DNA of 15,988 nt from Anaerolineaceae bacterium UBA700 (GTDB lineage Bacteria > Chloroflexota > Anaerolineae > Anaerolineales > Anaerolineaceae), in NCBI GenBank assembly GCA_002298885.1, contig DBMK01000231.1, forward strand, positions 1 to 15,988, given 5' to 3'. This document shows, one piece after another, positions 1 to 7,174 of this stretch (position 1 is its first letter; the number at the start of each line of letters is the position of its first letter). A program made the position numbers and the translations under genes. The notes below the pieces were generated by a model that was not told where the DNA came from, ran no database searches, and saw only the letters and a list, made by a program, of their open reading frames with translations.

Positions 1-92
1 GCCCGGGCCGAGGTGGCCCCCACCAGGCTGTAGCGTGCCCCCCGGAGCGCGCGGGGGTCGGCCGGCTGCGTCGCGACGGCGGCTTCGCTCAT
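1..92 (-). CDS. Start of an unidentified protein, cut by the window edge
   Basis: Only the first 30 codons are present, beginning MSEAAVATQPADPRALRGAR. The ATG at 92 is preceded by GGAG seven bases upstream, which supports this start. It lies 30 nt downstream of the MetH-activation-domain gene on the same strand, so it is probably the next gene of that operon. From context it could be a methyl-corrinoid:tetrahydrofolate methyltransferase or another partner, but the visible residues are too few and too low in complexity to name it. Third codon positions are almost all G/C, like the other genes left of 2052. Confidence 0.5.
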   Translation of the reverse strand, partial: MSEAAVATQPADPRALRGARYSLVGATSAR

Positions 93-122
93 GGTGTCAC
101 TCCGTCCGGAGGTGTGGCGGCG

Positions 123-929
123 CTACGTCTCCTCCGCCTCGTAGGAGGGGGAGGGCGCCGCGTCCTGCACCGGGCTCGCGGGGCCGCAGGTGGCGCCGCC
201 GCTGGCCTTGCGCTTCCGCGCGTCCCGGTAGATGCAGGCGTCCACCTCGCACAGGCTGCACGTGTAATCGGCGAAGCGGATCCGCGCACCGACTCCGATG
301 AAGCCGCTGACCGACTTCACCGGCTGCATGAGGGAGCTCTCGGTGAGCCGGACCCCGCAGAACCCGGGGGGGAGCAGCTGGAAGAGGCGCTGCTGCTCGG
401 AGACGTGCCAGCCGCAGTAGCCCGGGCTGTAGCGGTTGCTGGTCCGGAGCCCGCGGGCCGCCATCCGGCCGGCGAACTCCTCCTGCAGCCGGTCCATGGC
501 CGCCTCGACCACCAGGGAGCCCATGGCGCTGGCCACGTAGCTGGTGAACGGATCCCCGCCGGCCATCAGCTCGCGGGAGAGCGCCTCGATCCCCCGCCCG
601 GCGGTGCAGAGGAAGGCGCCCAGCGAGGTCGCCCGCGAGAGCTGGCCGGTGACGATCTTGCCGGTCTGGAAGGAGAGCCCCCGGGCCCGGATCGCCTGCG
701 CCGGCAGGTCGACGGCCACCTCGTCGTGGAGGAAGCAGCCGCCCTCGATGGACCAGAGCGCCTCGCCGGGGGCGGTGACGGCGCCGATGGCCTCCAGCAG
801 CACCTCCGGGACCTCACCCGGCGGGTAGCCGACCGCGGCACAGACCGCCTCCGGCGGAGGACGCACGTCCTCGAAGGTGAACCGGCGGTGGAGGATCTCG
901 GCCGGCGCGGCGGCGTCGAGAGCGGTCAC
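123..929 (-). CDS. Stand-alone MetH-activation-domain protein (corrinoid reactivation)
   Basis: The protein has 268 residues and corresponds to the AdoMet-binding activation domain of B12-dependent methionine synthase, without the rest of MetH. The visible core is an R-x-N-R-Y-SPGYCGW segment ending near residue 174 (Cys172), followed by GFCGVRLTES and a P-V-K-SVSGF-x-GVG stretch, the usual order in this family. Its expected role is reductive methylation or reactivation of an oxidised corrinoid protein in the cytoplasm. Near the C-terminus is a C-x2-C-x4-C cluster (Cys224, 227, 232), which MetH itself lacks and which could bind metal or a cluster. The GTG start at 929 is chosen because AGGAG sits eight bases upstream, overlapping the stop of the corrinoid gene; the frame stays open further upstream but would run through that gene. 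Codons are extremely G/C rich at third positions. Confidence 0.85.
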   Translation of the reverse strand: MTALDAAAPAEILHRRFTFEDVRPPPEAVCAAVGYPPGEVPEVLLEAIGAVTAPGEALWSIEGGCFLHDEVAVDLPAQAIRARGLSFQTGKIVTGQLSRATSLGAFLCTAGRGIEALSRELMAGGDPFTSYVASAMGSLVVEAAMDRLQEEFAGRMAARGLRTSNRYSPGYCGWHVSEQQRLFQLLPPGFCGVRLTESSLMQPVKSVSGFIGVGARIRFADYTCSLCEVDACIYRDARKRKASGGATCGPASPVQDAAPSPSYEAEET

Positions 930-940
930 GCGGTGGGCTC

Positions 941-1609
941 CTAGGCGGCCAGGGTCTTGAGGTGCTCGACCACGCCCTGCGGGTCCGCGGAGTAGAACGA
1001 CGCGCCGATCCTCCTGCAGAACTCCTGGTTCACCGGCGCGCCGCCCACGAGGACCTTCTGCTCCGGGTGGCGGGCGTGGATGTCGGCGACGATCCGCTCC
1101 ATGTTGACCATGGTGGTGGTGAGGAGCGCCGAGAGGCCGATCACGCAGGCCGGGTGCTGCTCGATCTCGGCCAGGAACCGCTCGGCCTTCACGTCCACGC
1201 CCAGGTCGATGACCTCCCAGCCCGCCCCCTCGATCATCATCGCCACGATGTTCTTGCCGATGTCGTGCAGGTCGCCGGCCACCGTGCCGATGACGAAGGT
1301 CCCCTTCCGCTTCACCTCGCCGGAGGTGAAGAAGGGGCGCAGGTGGACCATGGCCGCGGTCATGGCCCGCGCCGCCAGCAGCATCTCCGGCACGAAGGCC
1401 TTGCCCTGGCCGAACCGCTCGCCGATGCGGGCCATCCCGGTCACCAGCGCCTGCTCCAGGATCAGGCCGGGCGGGACGCCGGCCGCCAGGGCCTCCCGGC
1501 ACAGCTCGTCGGCGCCCGGCTGCCCCTTCAGCTTCGGCGGGTAGGGGGCCGCCTGGTTGATCTTCCCGCTCTCCACGCACTGCGAGAGCCGCTCGAGGAG
1601 TTCGCTCAT
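941..1609 (-). CDS. Corrinoid (B12-binding) protein of a methyltransferase system
   Basis: The 222-residue protein has the two-domain form of MtaC/MtbC/MetH-type corrinoid carriers. An N-terminal helical cap occupies about residues 1-90, with the family segment G-M-x2-IGERF-x-QG-x2-F-VPE-M at 58-76. The Rossmann B12-binding domain has GDLHDIGKNIV (His115 is the expected lower cobalt ligand, in D-x-H-x2-G), then the GLSALLTTTM loop and VGGAPVN near the C-terminus. Length matches the family. It accepts a methyl group from a substrate-specific methyltransferase and passes it on. The ATG at 1609 lies 14 nt after the URO-D-family gene with AAGGG seven bases upstream; the longer open frame to 2059 overlaps that gene and is rejected. 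It sits wholly in the GC-rich segment left of 2052. Confidence 0.92.
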   Translation of the reverse strand: MSELLERLSQCVESGKINQAAPYPPKLKGQPGADELCREALAAGVPPGLILEQALVTGMARIGERFGQGKAFVPEMLLAARAMTAAMVHLRPFFTSGEVKRKGTFVIGTVAGDLHDIGKNIVAMMIEGAGWEVIDLGVDVKAERFLAEIEQHPACVIGLSALLTTTMVNMERIVADIHARHPEQKVLVGGAPVNQEFCRRIGASFYSADPQGVVEHLKTLAA

Positions 1610-1623
1610 GGGATGCCCTTCGC

Positions 1624-2769
1624 TCAGGAGTTGGCGCGCCGGAGGGCGCGGAGCATGGCCAGCAGGTTCTCGACCGGGACGTTGGCCTGGACGTTGTGGA
1701 CCGAGGTGAAGACGAAGCCGCCGTCGCGCCCCAGGACCTCGCACTGGCCCAGCACGTGGGCCTCGACCTCCTCCGGCTGCCCGAACGGGAGGACCCGCTG
1801 CGTGTCCACCCCGCCGCCCCAGAAGGTGACGTCCTTGCCGTACTCGCGCTTGAGCATCACCGGGTCCATCCCGTCGGCGTTGATCTGCACCGGGTTGAGG
1901 ATGTCGAAGCCCAGCTCGATCAGGTCGGGGATCAGGCCCCGGGTGGCCCCACAGGAGTGGTAGAACAGCTTGGCGTCCGTCTTCTTCTTGATGGCCTCCA
2001 CCAACCGGCGCTGCTTGGGCTTGATCAGCTTGCGGTACAGCTCGGGGCGGATTAGCCAACCGTCCTGCCCGGCCAGGTCGTCCCAGAAGGTAAACACGTC
2101 CAGGTATTTGCCCACCTTGTCCAGGTAGTTGTTGCAGGATTCGATGTAAATATCAGTGATGCGTTCCATCAGCCGGTCGGCAAAGGCCGGCTCGCTGACC
2201 AGCGCCATGAGGAAGTTCGGCAGGCCCATGGTGCGCGCCGGCTGCTCGAAGATGCCGCCGCCGATCACAGCGCTGCCCACCAGGGCGTAGTCGCTGTTCT
2301 CGTACAGGGTTTTGGCCTGAGCTGCCACCTGGTCGACGTATTCCGCCGGGTCGGGTTTGGGCCAGTTGTAGGCTTCGAGGGCTTCCAGGGTCGGTTCTTT
2401 GACCGGGAAGTCGACCCAATCGTAATACAGCCCGCCCTGTTTGGGCATGTGCAGCTTTGAGCCCCAGCGGTCGATGAAAGCGAAATAGTCCCCGTCCTCG
2501 AAGATGGCAAGCCCAGGGGCGGTCGCCGAGGGCAGCTGCACCATGCGGAAATCGACCTCGAACCGGGTCAGAAGGGCTTCGTCGAGGTAGGGCAATTGCT
2601 GGACGTAGTCCAGCATCTTGATCTCCTCCAGCGGCAGTCCCAGGCGCTGCTTGAGCGGGATGTAGCTGCTGCGGGTGATGGACGAGACGATGGTTGCTCC
2701 CAGGTCAATCGGGATGCGGTCCGGCTCCTGGTGATTAAGGGCCAGTCTGACGCGTTCGCGGGGTTTCAT
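1624..2769 (-). CDS. URO-D/MtaA-family corrinoid methyltransferase
   Basis: The 381-residue protein belongs to the uroporphyrinogen decarboxylase fold group (COG0407 type) that includes MtaA, CmuA and the O-demethylase MtvB. It opens with the family motif RERVRLALNHQEPDRIPIDLG. The metal-site motif H271-S-C273-G follows (F-Y-H-S-C-G-A-T-R-G), and HNVQANVP at about 358-365 stands near the usual third-ligand position. It lies next to a corrinoid protein and a reactivator, so methyl transfer is far likelier than haem synthesis. Whether it acts on the substrate (MT1) or on the methyl-corrinoid (MT2) cannot be told. The ATG at 2769 follows the permease stop by one base, suggesting translational coupling; an in-frame GTG at 2781 is possible. 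Odd feature: by hand count 1 of 142 codons from residue 240 onward ends in A/T, against 28 of 156 for the preceding codons, with the change in the conserved block DDLAGQDGWLIRPE. Confidence 0.85.
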   Translation of the reverse strand: MKPRERVRLALNHQEPDRIPIDLGATIVSSITRSSYIPLKQRLGLPLEEIKMLDYVQQLPYLDEALLTRFEVDFRMVQLPSATAPGLAIFEDGDYFAFIDRWGSKLHMPKQGGLYYDWVDFPVKEPTLEALEAYNWPKPDPAEYVDQVAAQAKTLYENSDYALVGSAVIGGGIFEQPARTMGLPNFLMALVSEPAFADRLMERITDIYIESCNNYLDKVGKYLDVFTFWDDLAGQDGWLIRPELYRKLIKPKQRRLVEAIKKKTDAKLFYHSCGATRGLIPDLIELGFDILNPVQINADGMDPVMLKREYGKDVTFWGGGVDTQRVLPFGQPEEVEAHVLGQCEVLGRDGGFVFTSVHNVQANVPVENLLAMLRALRRANS

Positions 2770-2770
2770 C

Positions 2771-3811
2771 CTAATCCGCACGCTTGCGCAGGTAGGTGTG
2801 CATGATCACCGACAGCACGATGATGAGACCGTAAATAAACTGGGTCCAGAATCCGGTCAGGCCGACGGCAACGGTAGCGGCTTCGATGGCGCCGATGATA
2901 AACGCGCCGAGGAAAGTTCCCAGGATGGTGCCGATTCCGCCGAAGACGGAGGTCCCCCCCAGGAATACGGAGGCCAGCGTGTTCAGCAGGTAGCCGTCGC
3001 CCACGCTGGGCCAGAAATATGCAACGTAAAAACTGTAGAGCATGCCGGCAAAGGCCGCCACCAGACCCACCAGCATGAAGGCCTGGATGCGGGTGCGCCC
3101 GGTATTGATCCCCATCAGTTCGGCGCTGTTAGCGTTGTCGCCGATCAGGTAGATGTGGGCGCCAAAGCGATGGCGGTTGAGCAGCACCCAGCCCAAGATT
3201 GTAACTATTACCAGCCAGACCATCTGCATAGGGAAGTAGCCGAAGATCTTCCCGACGAAGAGCGGGTAAAAAAAGGTCGGCTTGATATATTCCAGGGTGA
3301 AATTGGCGCCCTGGGTAAGCACCAACACCGCGCCGCGCCACAGGAATTGGGTGCCGATAGTGACGACCAGCGATGGGATGCCAAATTTAACGATGATGAA
3401 GCCGTTGAGCCAGCCGATCAAGGCTCCCGCCAGCAGGGCGGCGACAATTGCCAGGCCCACCTGCAGGGTCGCGTTTCCGAGGAAGGCGGTCCCGTTGTAC
3501 GTGGCGCTGAATGCCACCATGCCCATGCCCATGATGGATGGGAAGGAGAGGTCCATCTCCCCGGCAATCACCACGATGGTCAGGGGAATGGCCATAATGG
3601 CGAAGAAGGGGATGGAGGACATGAAGGCGGAATAGATTTCAGGGGCTAAAAAAGTCCTGGGGGCCGAAACAATAAAAATGAGCCACAGGGATAAAAAGAC
3701 GCCTAAAATTCCGAGCTGGGCGCTGTTCATCCGGGCAAATCTTCGAAAACTGAAGGCAGTCTTATAGTGCTGCCTGAATGTTTGTGCAATTCCGTCGTTT
3801 TGAGCTTTCAT
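2771..3811 (-). CDS. Sugar ABC importer, membrane permease (RbsC type)
   Basis: This is a 346-residue multi-pass membrane protein of the branched-chain/ribose permease family (BPD_transp_2). A cytoplasmic N-terminus of about 30 residues is followed by many hydrophobic segments. The family signature after the third segment is present as VIAGEMDLSFPSIMGMG (about 81-97), equivalent to the GGIDLS motif of RbsC, and a glycine-rich stretch near the C-terminus (GGTSVFGGIGTILGTFLGAF) also fits. It forms the channel with the ATPase encoded 18 nt upstream. The ATG at 3811 is preferred to an upstream TTG at 3820 because TAAGG lies at a workable distance from the ATG and abuts the TTG. A single permease gene implies a homodimer. 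Confidence 0.92.
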   Translation of the reverse strand: MKAQNDGIAQTFRQHYKTAFSFRRFARMNSAQLGILGVFLSLWLIFIVSAPRTFLAPEIYSAFMSSIPFFAIMAIPLTIVVIAGEMDLSFPSIMGMGMVAFSATYNGTAFLGNATLQVGLAIVAALLAGALIGWLNGFIIVKFGIPSLVVTIGTQFLWRGAVLVLTQGANFTLEYIKPTFFYPLFVGKIFGYFPMQMVWLVIVTILGWVLLNRHRFGAHIYLIGDNANSAELMGINTGRTRIQAFMLVGLVAAFAGMLYSFYVAYFWPSVGDGYLLNTLASVFLGGTSVFGGIGTILGTFLGAFIIGAIEAATVAVGLTGFWTQFIYGLIIVLSVIMHTYLRKRAD

Positions 3812-3829
3812 AGATTCCAACCTTATTGG

Positions 3830-4588
3830 TTAATCGAGGCTGCCAGTTTCCGCAACGCGGACCATCTTATCCATCAACTCGTTCAGGCCGATATTCTTGG
3901 TTAAGAATTCACCGGCAACCCTGCCCCGGTCAATCACCACGACGCGGTCGGCGACATTGTAGACGTGCAGGATGTTGTGATCAATAAAAATAGCGGATTT
4001 ACCGGCCTCTTTGATGCCGTTCACAAAGCTGACCAGTTTGGCAGTCTCTTTGAGCGAGAGGCCCATGGTAGGCTCATCCAGGACGATAATTTCGGCGTCA
4101 AAGAAAAGGGCGCGGACGATGGCGACGCCCTGTTTTTCACCCCCCGAATACTTGGCGACCCGCGAATCCGGGTTAACCGCCTGCGAGGTGAAGCCCATGG
4201 TTTGGGACATCAGCCGGTAGGTTTCATCGCGCATGCGCTGAATGTCGAGAAACCCCAGGGAGTTGCAGAGCTCACGTCCCAGGAAGATATTCCGCCACAA
4301 AGTCTGCAGTTCGGCCAGGGCCCGTTCCTGGTAAACGGTTTCCACGCCTAATTTTCTGGCTTTCGGAACGGTCAGGTTATCTACCTTCACTCCGTTGAAC
4401 AGGATCTCACCGGAGGTAGGCTGGTGGTAACCGGTGATGATCTTGATCAACGTAGATTTTCCGGCGCCGTTATCCCCAAGCAGGCCTACAACTTCATTCC
4501 GGCCCAGCTTGAAGTTGATATCCTCAAGCGCTTTGACTTCCCCAAAGGATTTTGAAACGTTTCTAAGTTCGAGGCGGTATTCTTCCAT
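3830..4588 (-). CDS. Sugar ABC importer, ATP-binding protein (single-domain, FrcA-like)
   Basis: The 252-residue protein is a complete single nucleotide-binding domain. Walker A is GDNGAGKST (38-46), the Q-loop is Gln87, the signature is YSGGEKQ (147-153), Walker B ends in LDEPTMGLS (170-178), and the H-loop is His204 in FIDHN. RbsA-type ribose ATPases carry two such domains (about 500 residues); this is the one-domain form, as in FrcA, so it should work as a homodimer with the permease. The ATG at 4588 has CGGAG eight bases upstream. It follows the binding-protein gene after a 131-nt gap containing a stable hairpin, so its expression may be lower than that of the binding protein. Confidence 0.94.
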   Translation of the reverse strand: MEEYRLELRNVSKSFGEVKALEDINFKLGRNEVVGLLGDNGAGKSTLIKIITGYHQPTSGEILFNGVKVDNLTVPKARKLGVETVYQERALAELQTLWRNIFLGRELCNSLGFLDIQRMRDETYRLMSQTMGFTSQAVNPDSRVAKYSGGEKQGVAIVRALFFDAEIIVLDEPTMGLSLKETAKLVSFVNGIKEAGKSAIFIDHNILHVYNVADRVVVIDRGRVAGEFLTKNIGLNELMDKMVRVAETGSLD

Positions 4589-4624
4589 AAAAAAACTCCG
4601 GTTCGATATTCGATAAAGGAACTT

Positions 4625-4659
4625 GGGGGTTTTACCCCGATTTCCGGAGTAAAACCCCC
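4625..4659 (-). terminator. Intercistronic hairpin between binding protein and ATPase
   Basis: GGGGGTTTTAC and GTAAAACCCCC form a perfect 11-bp stem around a 13-nt loop. On the transcribed strand no T-run follows, so it is not a classical full terminator. Its place after a binding-protein gene and before the ATPase is typical of hairpins that protect the 3' end of the upstream message or cause partial termination, keeping the binding protein in excess. That role is inferred. Confidence 0.7.
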
Positions 4660-4719
4660 TGGCCTTGTCCTGATCCCTTAGAGGATCAAAATCATCAGCA
4701 AGCTTTGGTCAGCTTCGCT

Positions 4720-5766
4720 TTAGCGAATCTGCTTGGTTACTAACGGGGCCAACTGGTCGATGTTGTTCTTGTCGGCAAAGCCGGCGCCGGTATCGATCTG
4801 CAAGCCGGAGAAACCGTACATCTTGGAGAGGCAGATCTGCAGAACGCCGAAATAACCCTGCAGGTACTGCTGCTGATCGATGACCAACTGGAGCCAGCCA
4901 CCCTTGATGGCAGTGACTGCGTTGCCGGACATATCGAAACCGGCCGCAAATACGTCACCGGGTTTCTTGCCGGCGGCTTCCAGGAAGGTCTGCACGGTTC
5001 CGGTCAGGTTGCCGTGATCGGTGACCATGAGCTTGATATCCGGATTGGCGGAGAAGATGCCAGTGAAGACGGGGACGCCGGCGGCGGCGCTCTTGTTGGT
5101 GGCGTCATCGATTTCCTGGTAGATCACTTTCAGTCCGGCTTTTTCCAGGGCATCCTTTACGCCCTTGGTGCGCTCGCCGCGACCGGCCTGGGATAGCAGG
5201 CCCCACAAGAAGGCCTTATCGCCGGATTTCACGCCGGAGCGCTTCACGGCTTCCTGGCCCAGGGCATAACCGGCATCGTACAGAACGGCGCCCGCGTAGC
5301 CGAAGCCCTTTGCGGCATATTCCGCCTGGGCAACCGGCAGTTGGGTGTTCATGCTGGTGACGATAATGCCTTTGCCTTCGGCGTCAGCAATCAAAGGATC
5401 GAACGCGGTATCGCCGGGATGGCCCATGATGGCGATGCCATCGGGTTTGGTGGCCACGGCCTGGGTGAATTGGGTGGTCATCTTCGCAGGATCCCAGTCG
5501 GACCATACGTACTGCACATTCGCGCCCGTATCAGCAGCCGCGGCGAGAGCACCGTTATAAACAACAGTCTCAAAGCCACCACCCGGAGTTCCACCGGGGA
5601 AGAAGACGATTTTTACGTTCGAGCACCAACCGGTGCCGGCCGCAGCGGGGGCGGAAGGTGGCTGGGTTGCTGCCGGCGCAGCAGTGGTGGCTGGTGTTGC
5701 GCAGGCCGAGAGCACAGTGGCCAGCATGACCAATACGGCTACAAAACGGAACATTCTCGAGTTCAT
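4720..5766 (-). CDS. Sugar-type ABC substrate-binding lipoprotein
   Basis: The 348-residue protein is a periplasmic-binding-protein family 4 member (RbsB-like fold). It starts with a lipoprotein signal: basic MNSRMFR, a hydrophobic stretch, and the lipobox LSAC with Cys22 as the lipidation site. An Ala/Pro/Thr-rich linker (about 23-45) follows. The mature part has the family's expected pieces, including QAVATKPDGIAIMGHPGDTA, an IIVTSMNTQLP strand, and a hinge-side VFAAGFDMSG segment. It delivers a small ligand, likely a sugar or polyol by family, to the permease. Start choice: GAGGAG lies seven bases before the ATG at 5766. It is the first structural gene after the regulator. The ligand cannot be read from the sequence. 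Confidence 0.94.
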   Translation of the reverse strand: MNSRMFRFVAVLVMLATVLSACATPATTAAPAATQPPSAPAAAGTGWCSNVKIVFFPGGTPGGGFETVVYNGALAAAADTGANVQYVWSDWDPAKMTTQFTQAVATKPDGIAIMGHPGDTAFDPLIADAEGKGIIVTSMNTQLPVAQAEYAAKGFGYAGAVLYDAGYALGQEAVKRSGVKSGDKAFLWGLLSQAGRGERTKGVKDALEKAGLKVIYQEIDDATNKSAAAGVPVFTGIFSANPDIKLMVTDHGNLTGTVQTFLEAAGKKPGDVFAAGFDMSGNAVTAIKGGWLQLVIDQQQYLQGYFGVLQICLSKMYGFSGLQIDTGAGFADKNNIDQLAPLVTKQIR

Positions 5767-5845
5767 TAGTTTCTCCTCTTCAAATTGTTGGATGGTTGAA
5801 ACAACTAGACAGCGCGATCCGCTTCAGTTTGGCTCTGTTCCGTGG

Positions 5846-5855
5846 CACCTCCTTT
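5846..5855 (-). other. Perfect Shine-Dalgarno sequence with no start codon
   Basis: On the minus strand AAAGGAGGTG matches the 16S 3' tail complement across ten bases, but no ATG, GTG or TTG follows at 4-12 bases. It sits in the 124-nt gap between the regulator and the binding-protein gene, about 80 nt before the latter's start. It may be the remains of a lost leader ORF, a ribosome-holding site, or chance. Confidence 0.4.
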
Positions 5856-5890
5856 TCAATAACACTCGAACTGTCCAGGAAAGCGCCGGC

Positions 5891-6934
5891 TCAGATTGCC
5901 ATGCCGGCTGGAATTCCGGTCGAGCTCTCCCTGGTTAAGAGCTCGGGCTGGAGGATTTGTACCTCGGTGTTAAGGTCTTCCTGGCCCTGCTGCCGGGCCT
6001 CGATCAGCTTTTGCAGCACCTGGACCGACAAACACCCGGCGTCGAAGAGGTGCTGGTCTACAGTGGTGAGGGGCGGCCAGAAACAGGCCGCTTCGGGAAT
6101 ATTATCGAAGCCGACGAAAGCGATATCCTGGGGGATCTTGCAGCCCGTCTGGTGCGCCACACCCAGCGCCCCCAAGGCCATCTGGTCGTTGCAGGCGAAA
6201 ACCGCATCCAGGTCGGGGCGCTGTTCCAACAGGCGCGACATGCCGCGCTTGCCGCTTTCGGCGGTCCAATCGCCTTCCACGATCTGCGAAGGCAGCACTT
6301 CCAGGCCGGCATTTTCCATTGCGCTGCGGTAGCCGGCCAGGCGCTCGCGCGATTCCCACCAGGCCATCGGCCCGCTGATCAGCCCGATTTTCCGCCGACC
6401 CTGGTCGATCAGGTGCCCGGTTGCCTGCACCGCCCCGGAGCGGTTATCCACGCTGATTACCGACAGCCCGTCCTTGGGCTGCATGGTTAAAAATACGATG
6501 GGGGGTAAATTCTTGAGCACCTCAGGCTGAATCCAGGTCCGGTTACTGCCGATTTCTGAGACGGCCCAAATAATGCCATCCACGCGCCGGGCGGCAAAGG
6601 AATCAAGGATCGGAAGCACATTGGTTTCGTCGGAATGGGGCAGCAGGCTGAACAGCAAGGAGTATCCCAACTCGTAAGACTGCTGCTCGATGCCGGTCAG
6701 GGTGTGGGTGGGCCCGAAGTATTCCAGGCCCGAGCCAACCACCGCCAGGGAGTTGCTGCGCTGGCTGACCAGGCCGCGCGCCAGCATGTTGGGGCGGTAG
6801 CCGAGATGGTCGATGGCTTCCTGCACGCGCCGGCGGGTAGCCTCGCTGATTTCGCCCTGGCTGTTGACCACCCGCGACACTGTCTTGGCAGAAACCTTCG
6901 CCAACCTGGCTACATCTTGTAGAGTAACTTGCAT
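5891..6934 (-). CDS. LacI-family transcriptional regulator
   Basis: The 347-residue protein has the standard two-part form. The N-terminal helix-turn-helix is VTLQDVARLAKVSAKTVSRV (residues 3-22) with the hinge helix region ending near residue 58 (YRPNMLARGL). A periplasmic-binding-protein-like effector domain follows, with SNSLAVV, RRVDGIIWAV, RRKIGLISGP and DAVFACNDQMALGAL strands. It presumably senses the imported compound or a product of it and controls both this operon and the divergent radical-enzyme pair. ATG 6934 is chosen because the HTH then begins at residue 3, as is usual; an in-frame GTG at 6955 adds seven residues. No strong Shine-Dalgarno precedes either. The effector is unknown. 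Confidence 0.94.
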   Translation of the reverse strand: MQVTLQDVARLAKVSAKTVSRVVNSQGEISEATRRRVQEAIDHLGYRPNMLARGLVSQRSNSLAVVGSGLEYFGPTHTLTGIEQQSYELGYSLLFSLLPHSDETNVLPILDSFAARRVDGIIWAVSEIGSNRTWIQPEVLKNLPPIVFLTMQPKDGLSVISVDNRSGAVQATGHLIDQGRRKIGLISGPMAWWESRERLAGYRSAMENAGLEVLPSQIVEGDWTAESGKRGMSRLLEQRPDLDAVFACNDQMALGALGVAHQTGCKIPQDIAFVGFDNIPEAACFWPPLTTVDQHLFDAGCLSVQVLQKLIEARQQGQEDLNTEVQILQPELLTRESSTGIPAGMAI

Positions 6935-7048
6935 GGTTTTTTTTACCCGCAGCACTCAAGATAAAGGGATGATTCTTACACCTGGCCGGCCTGGTGGCCC
7001 GAACGACGCATCGAACGTTAAAATATAAACCTGCTTGCTAAAAGGGGA

Positions 7049-7084
7049 AACGACAACGATAACGACAGCGATGACGACAACGCT
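7049..7084. repeat. Three tandem 12-bp repeats at the regulator transcript start
   Basis: AACGACAACGAT, AACGACAGCGAT and GACGACAACGCT follow one another directly, with a weaker 6-bp periodicity inside. They cover roughly the first 35 transcribed bases downstream of the predicted minus-strand promoter. They could be repeated protein-binding sites or a slipped repeat. Nothing in them is coding. Confidence 0.75.
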
Positions 7085-7089
7085 GACAT

Positions 7090-7118
7090 AGTATATAACA
7101 TTTCCAATCGAATTTCAA
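7090..7118 (-). promoter_or_regulatory. Sigma-70-type promoter for regulator and transport operon
   Basis: On the minus strand TTGAAA (7118-7113) and TATACT (7095-7090) are separated by exactly 17 bp, each differing from consensus at one base. Transcription would start near 7083, giving a leader of about 150 nt before the regulator ATG. Confidence 0.65.
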
Positions 7119-7131
7119 TATGTTTATTTTG

Positions 7132-7166
7132 GGTTATTTTCGGTTGTGCAGCAACCGAAAATAACC
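7132..7166. promoter_or_regulatory. 35-bp perfect palindrome, candidate shared operator
   Basis: GGTTATTTTCGGTTG and its exact reverse complement flank the 5-bp centre TGCAG. The element sits between the two predicted divergent promoters: 13 bp from the minus-strand -35 box, and with its right arm over the -35 area of the plus-strand promoter. It lies upstream of both predicted start sites, so it is more likely a DNA-binding site than an RNA hairpin. It lacks the CG centre of most LacI operators, so its binding protein is uncertain. Confidence 0.65.
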
Positions 7167-7174
7167 TTGTCGGG

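Noticed and set aside
114..944. Long plus-strand open frame over the MetH-activation gene
   Set aside because: It is antisense to a gene with clear family motifs; long opposite-strand frames are expected where third positions are almost all G/C. Its composition is low-complexity and resembles no family.
930..1580. Upstream extension of the MetH-activation frame
   Set aside because: It would overlap almost the whole corrinoid gene in another frame. The GTG at 929 has a good Shine-Dalgarno and gives the family length.
962..1963. Long plus-strand open frame over the corrinoid and methyltransferase genes
   Set aside because: Same antisense effect of extreme GC; it crosses two well-supported minus-strand genes.
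7049..7084. Tandem repeats considered as a CRISPR remnant
   Set aside because: The units are 12 bp and directly adjacent, with no spacers and no cas genes nearby.
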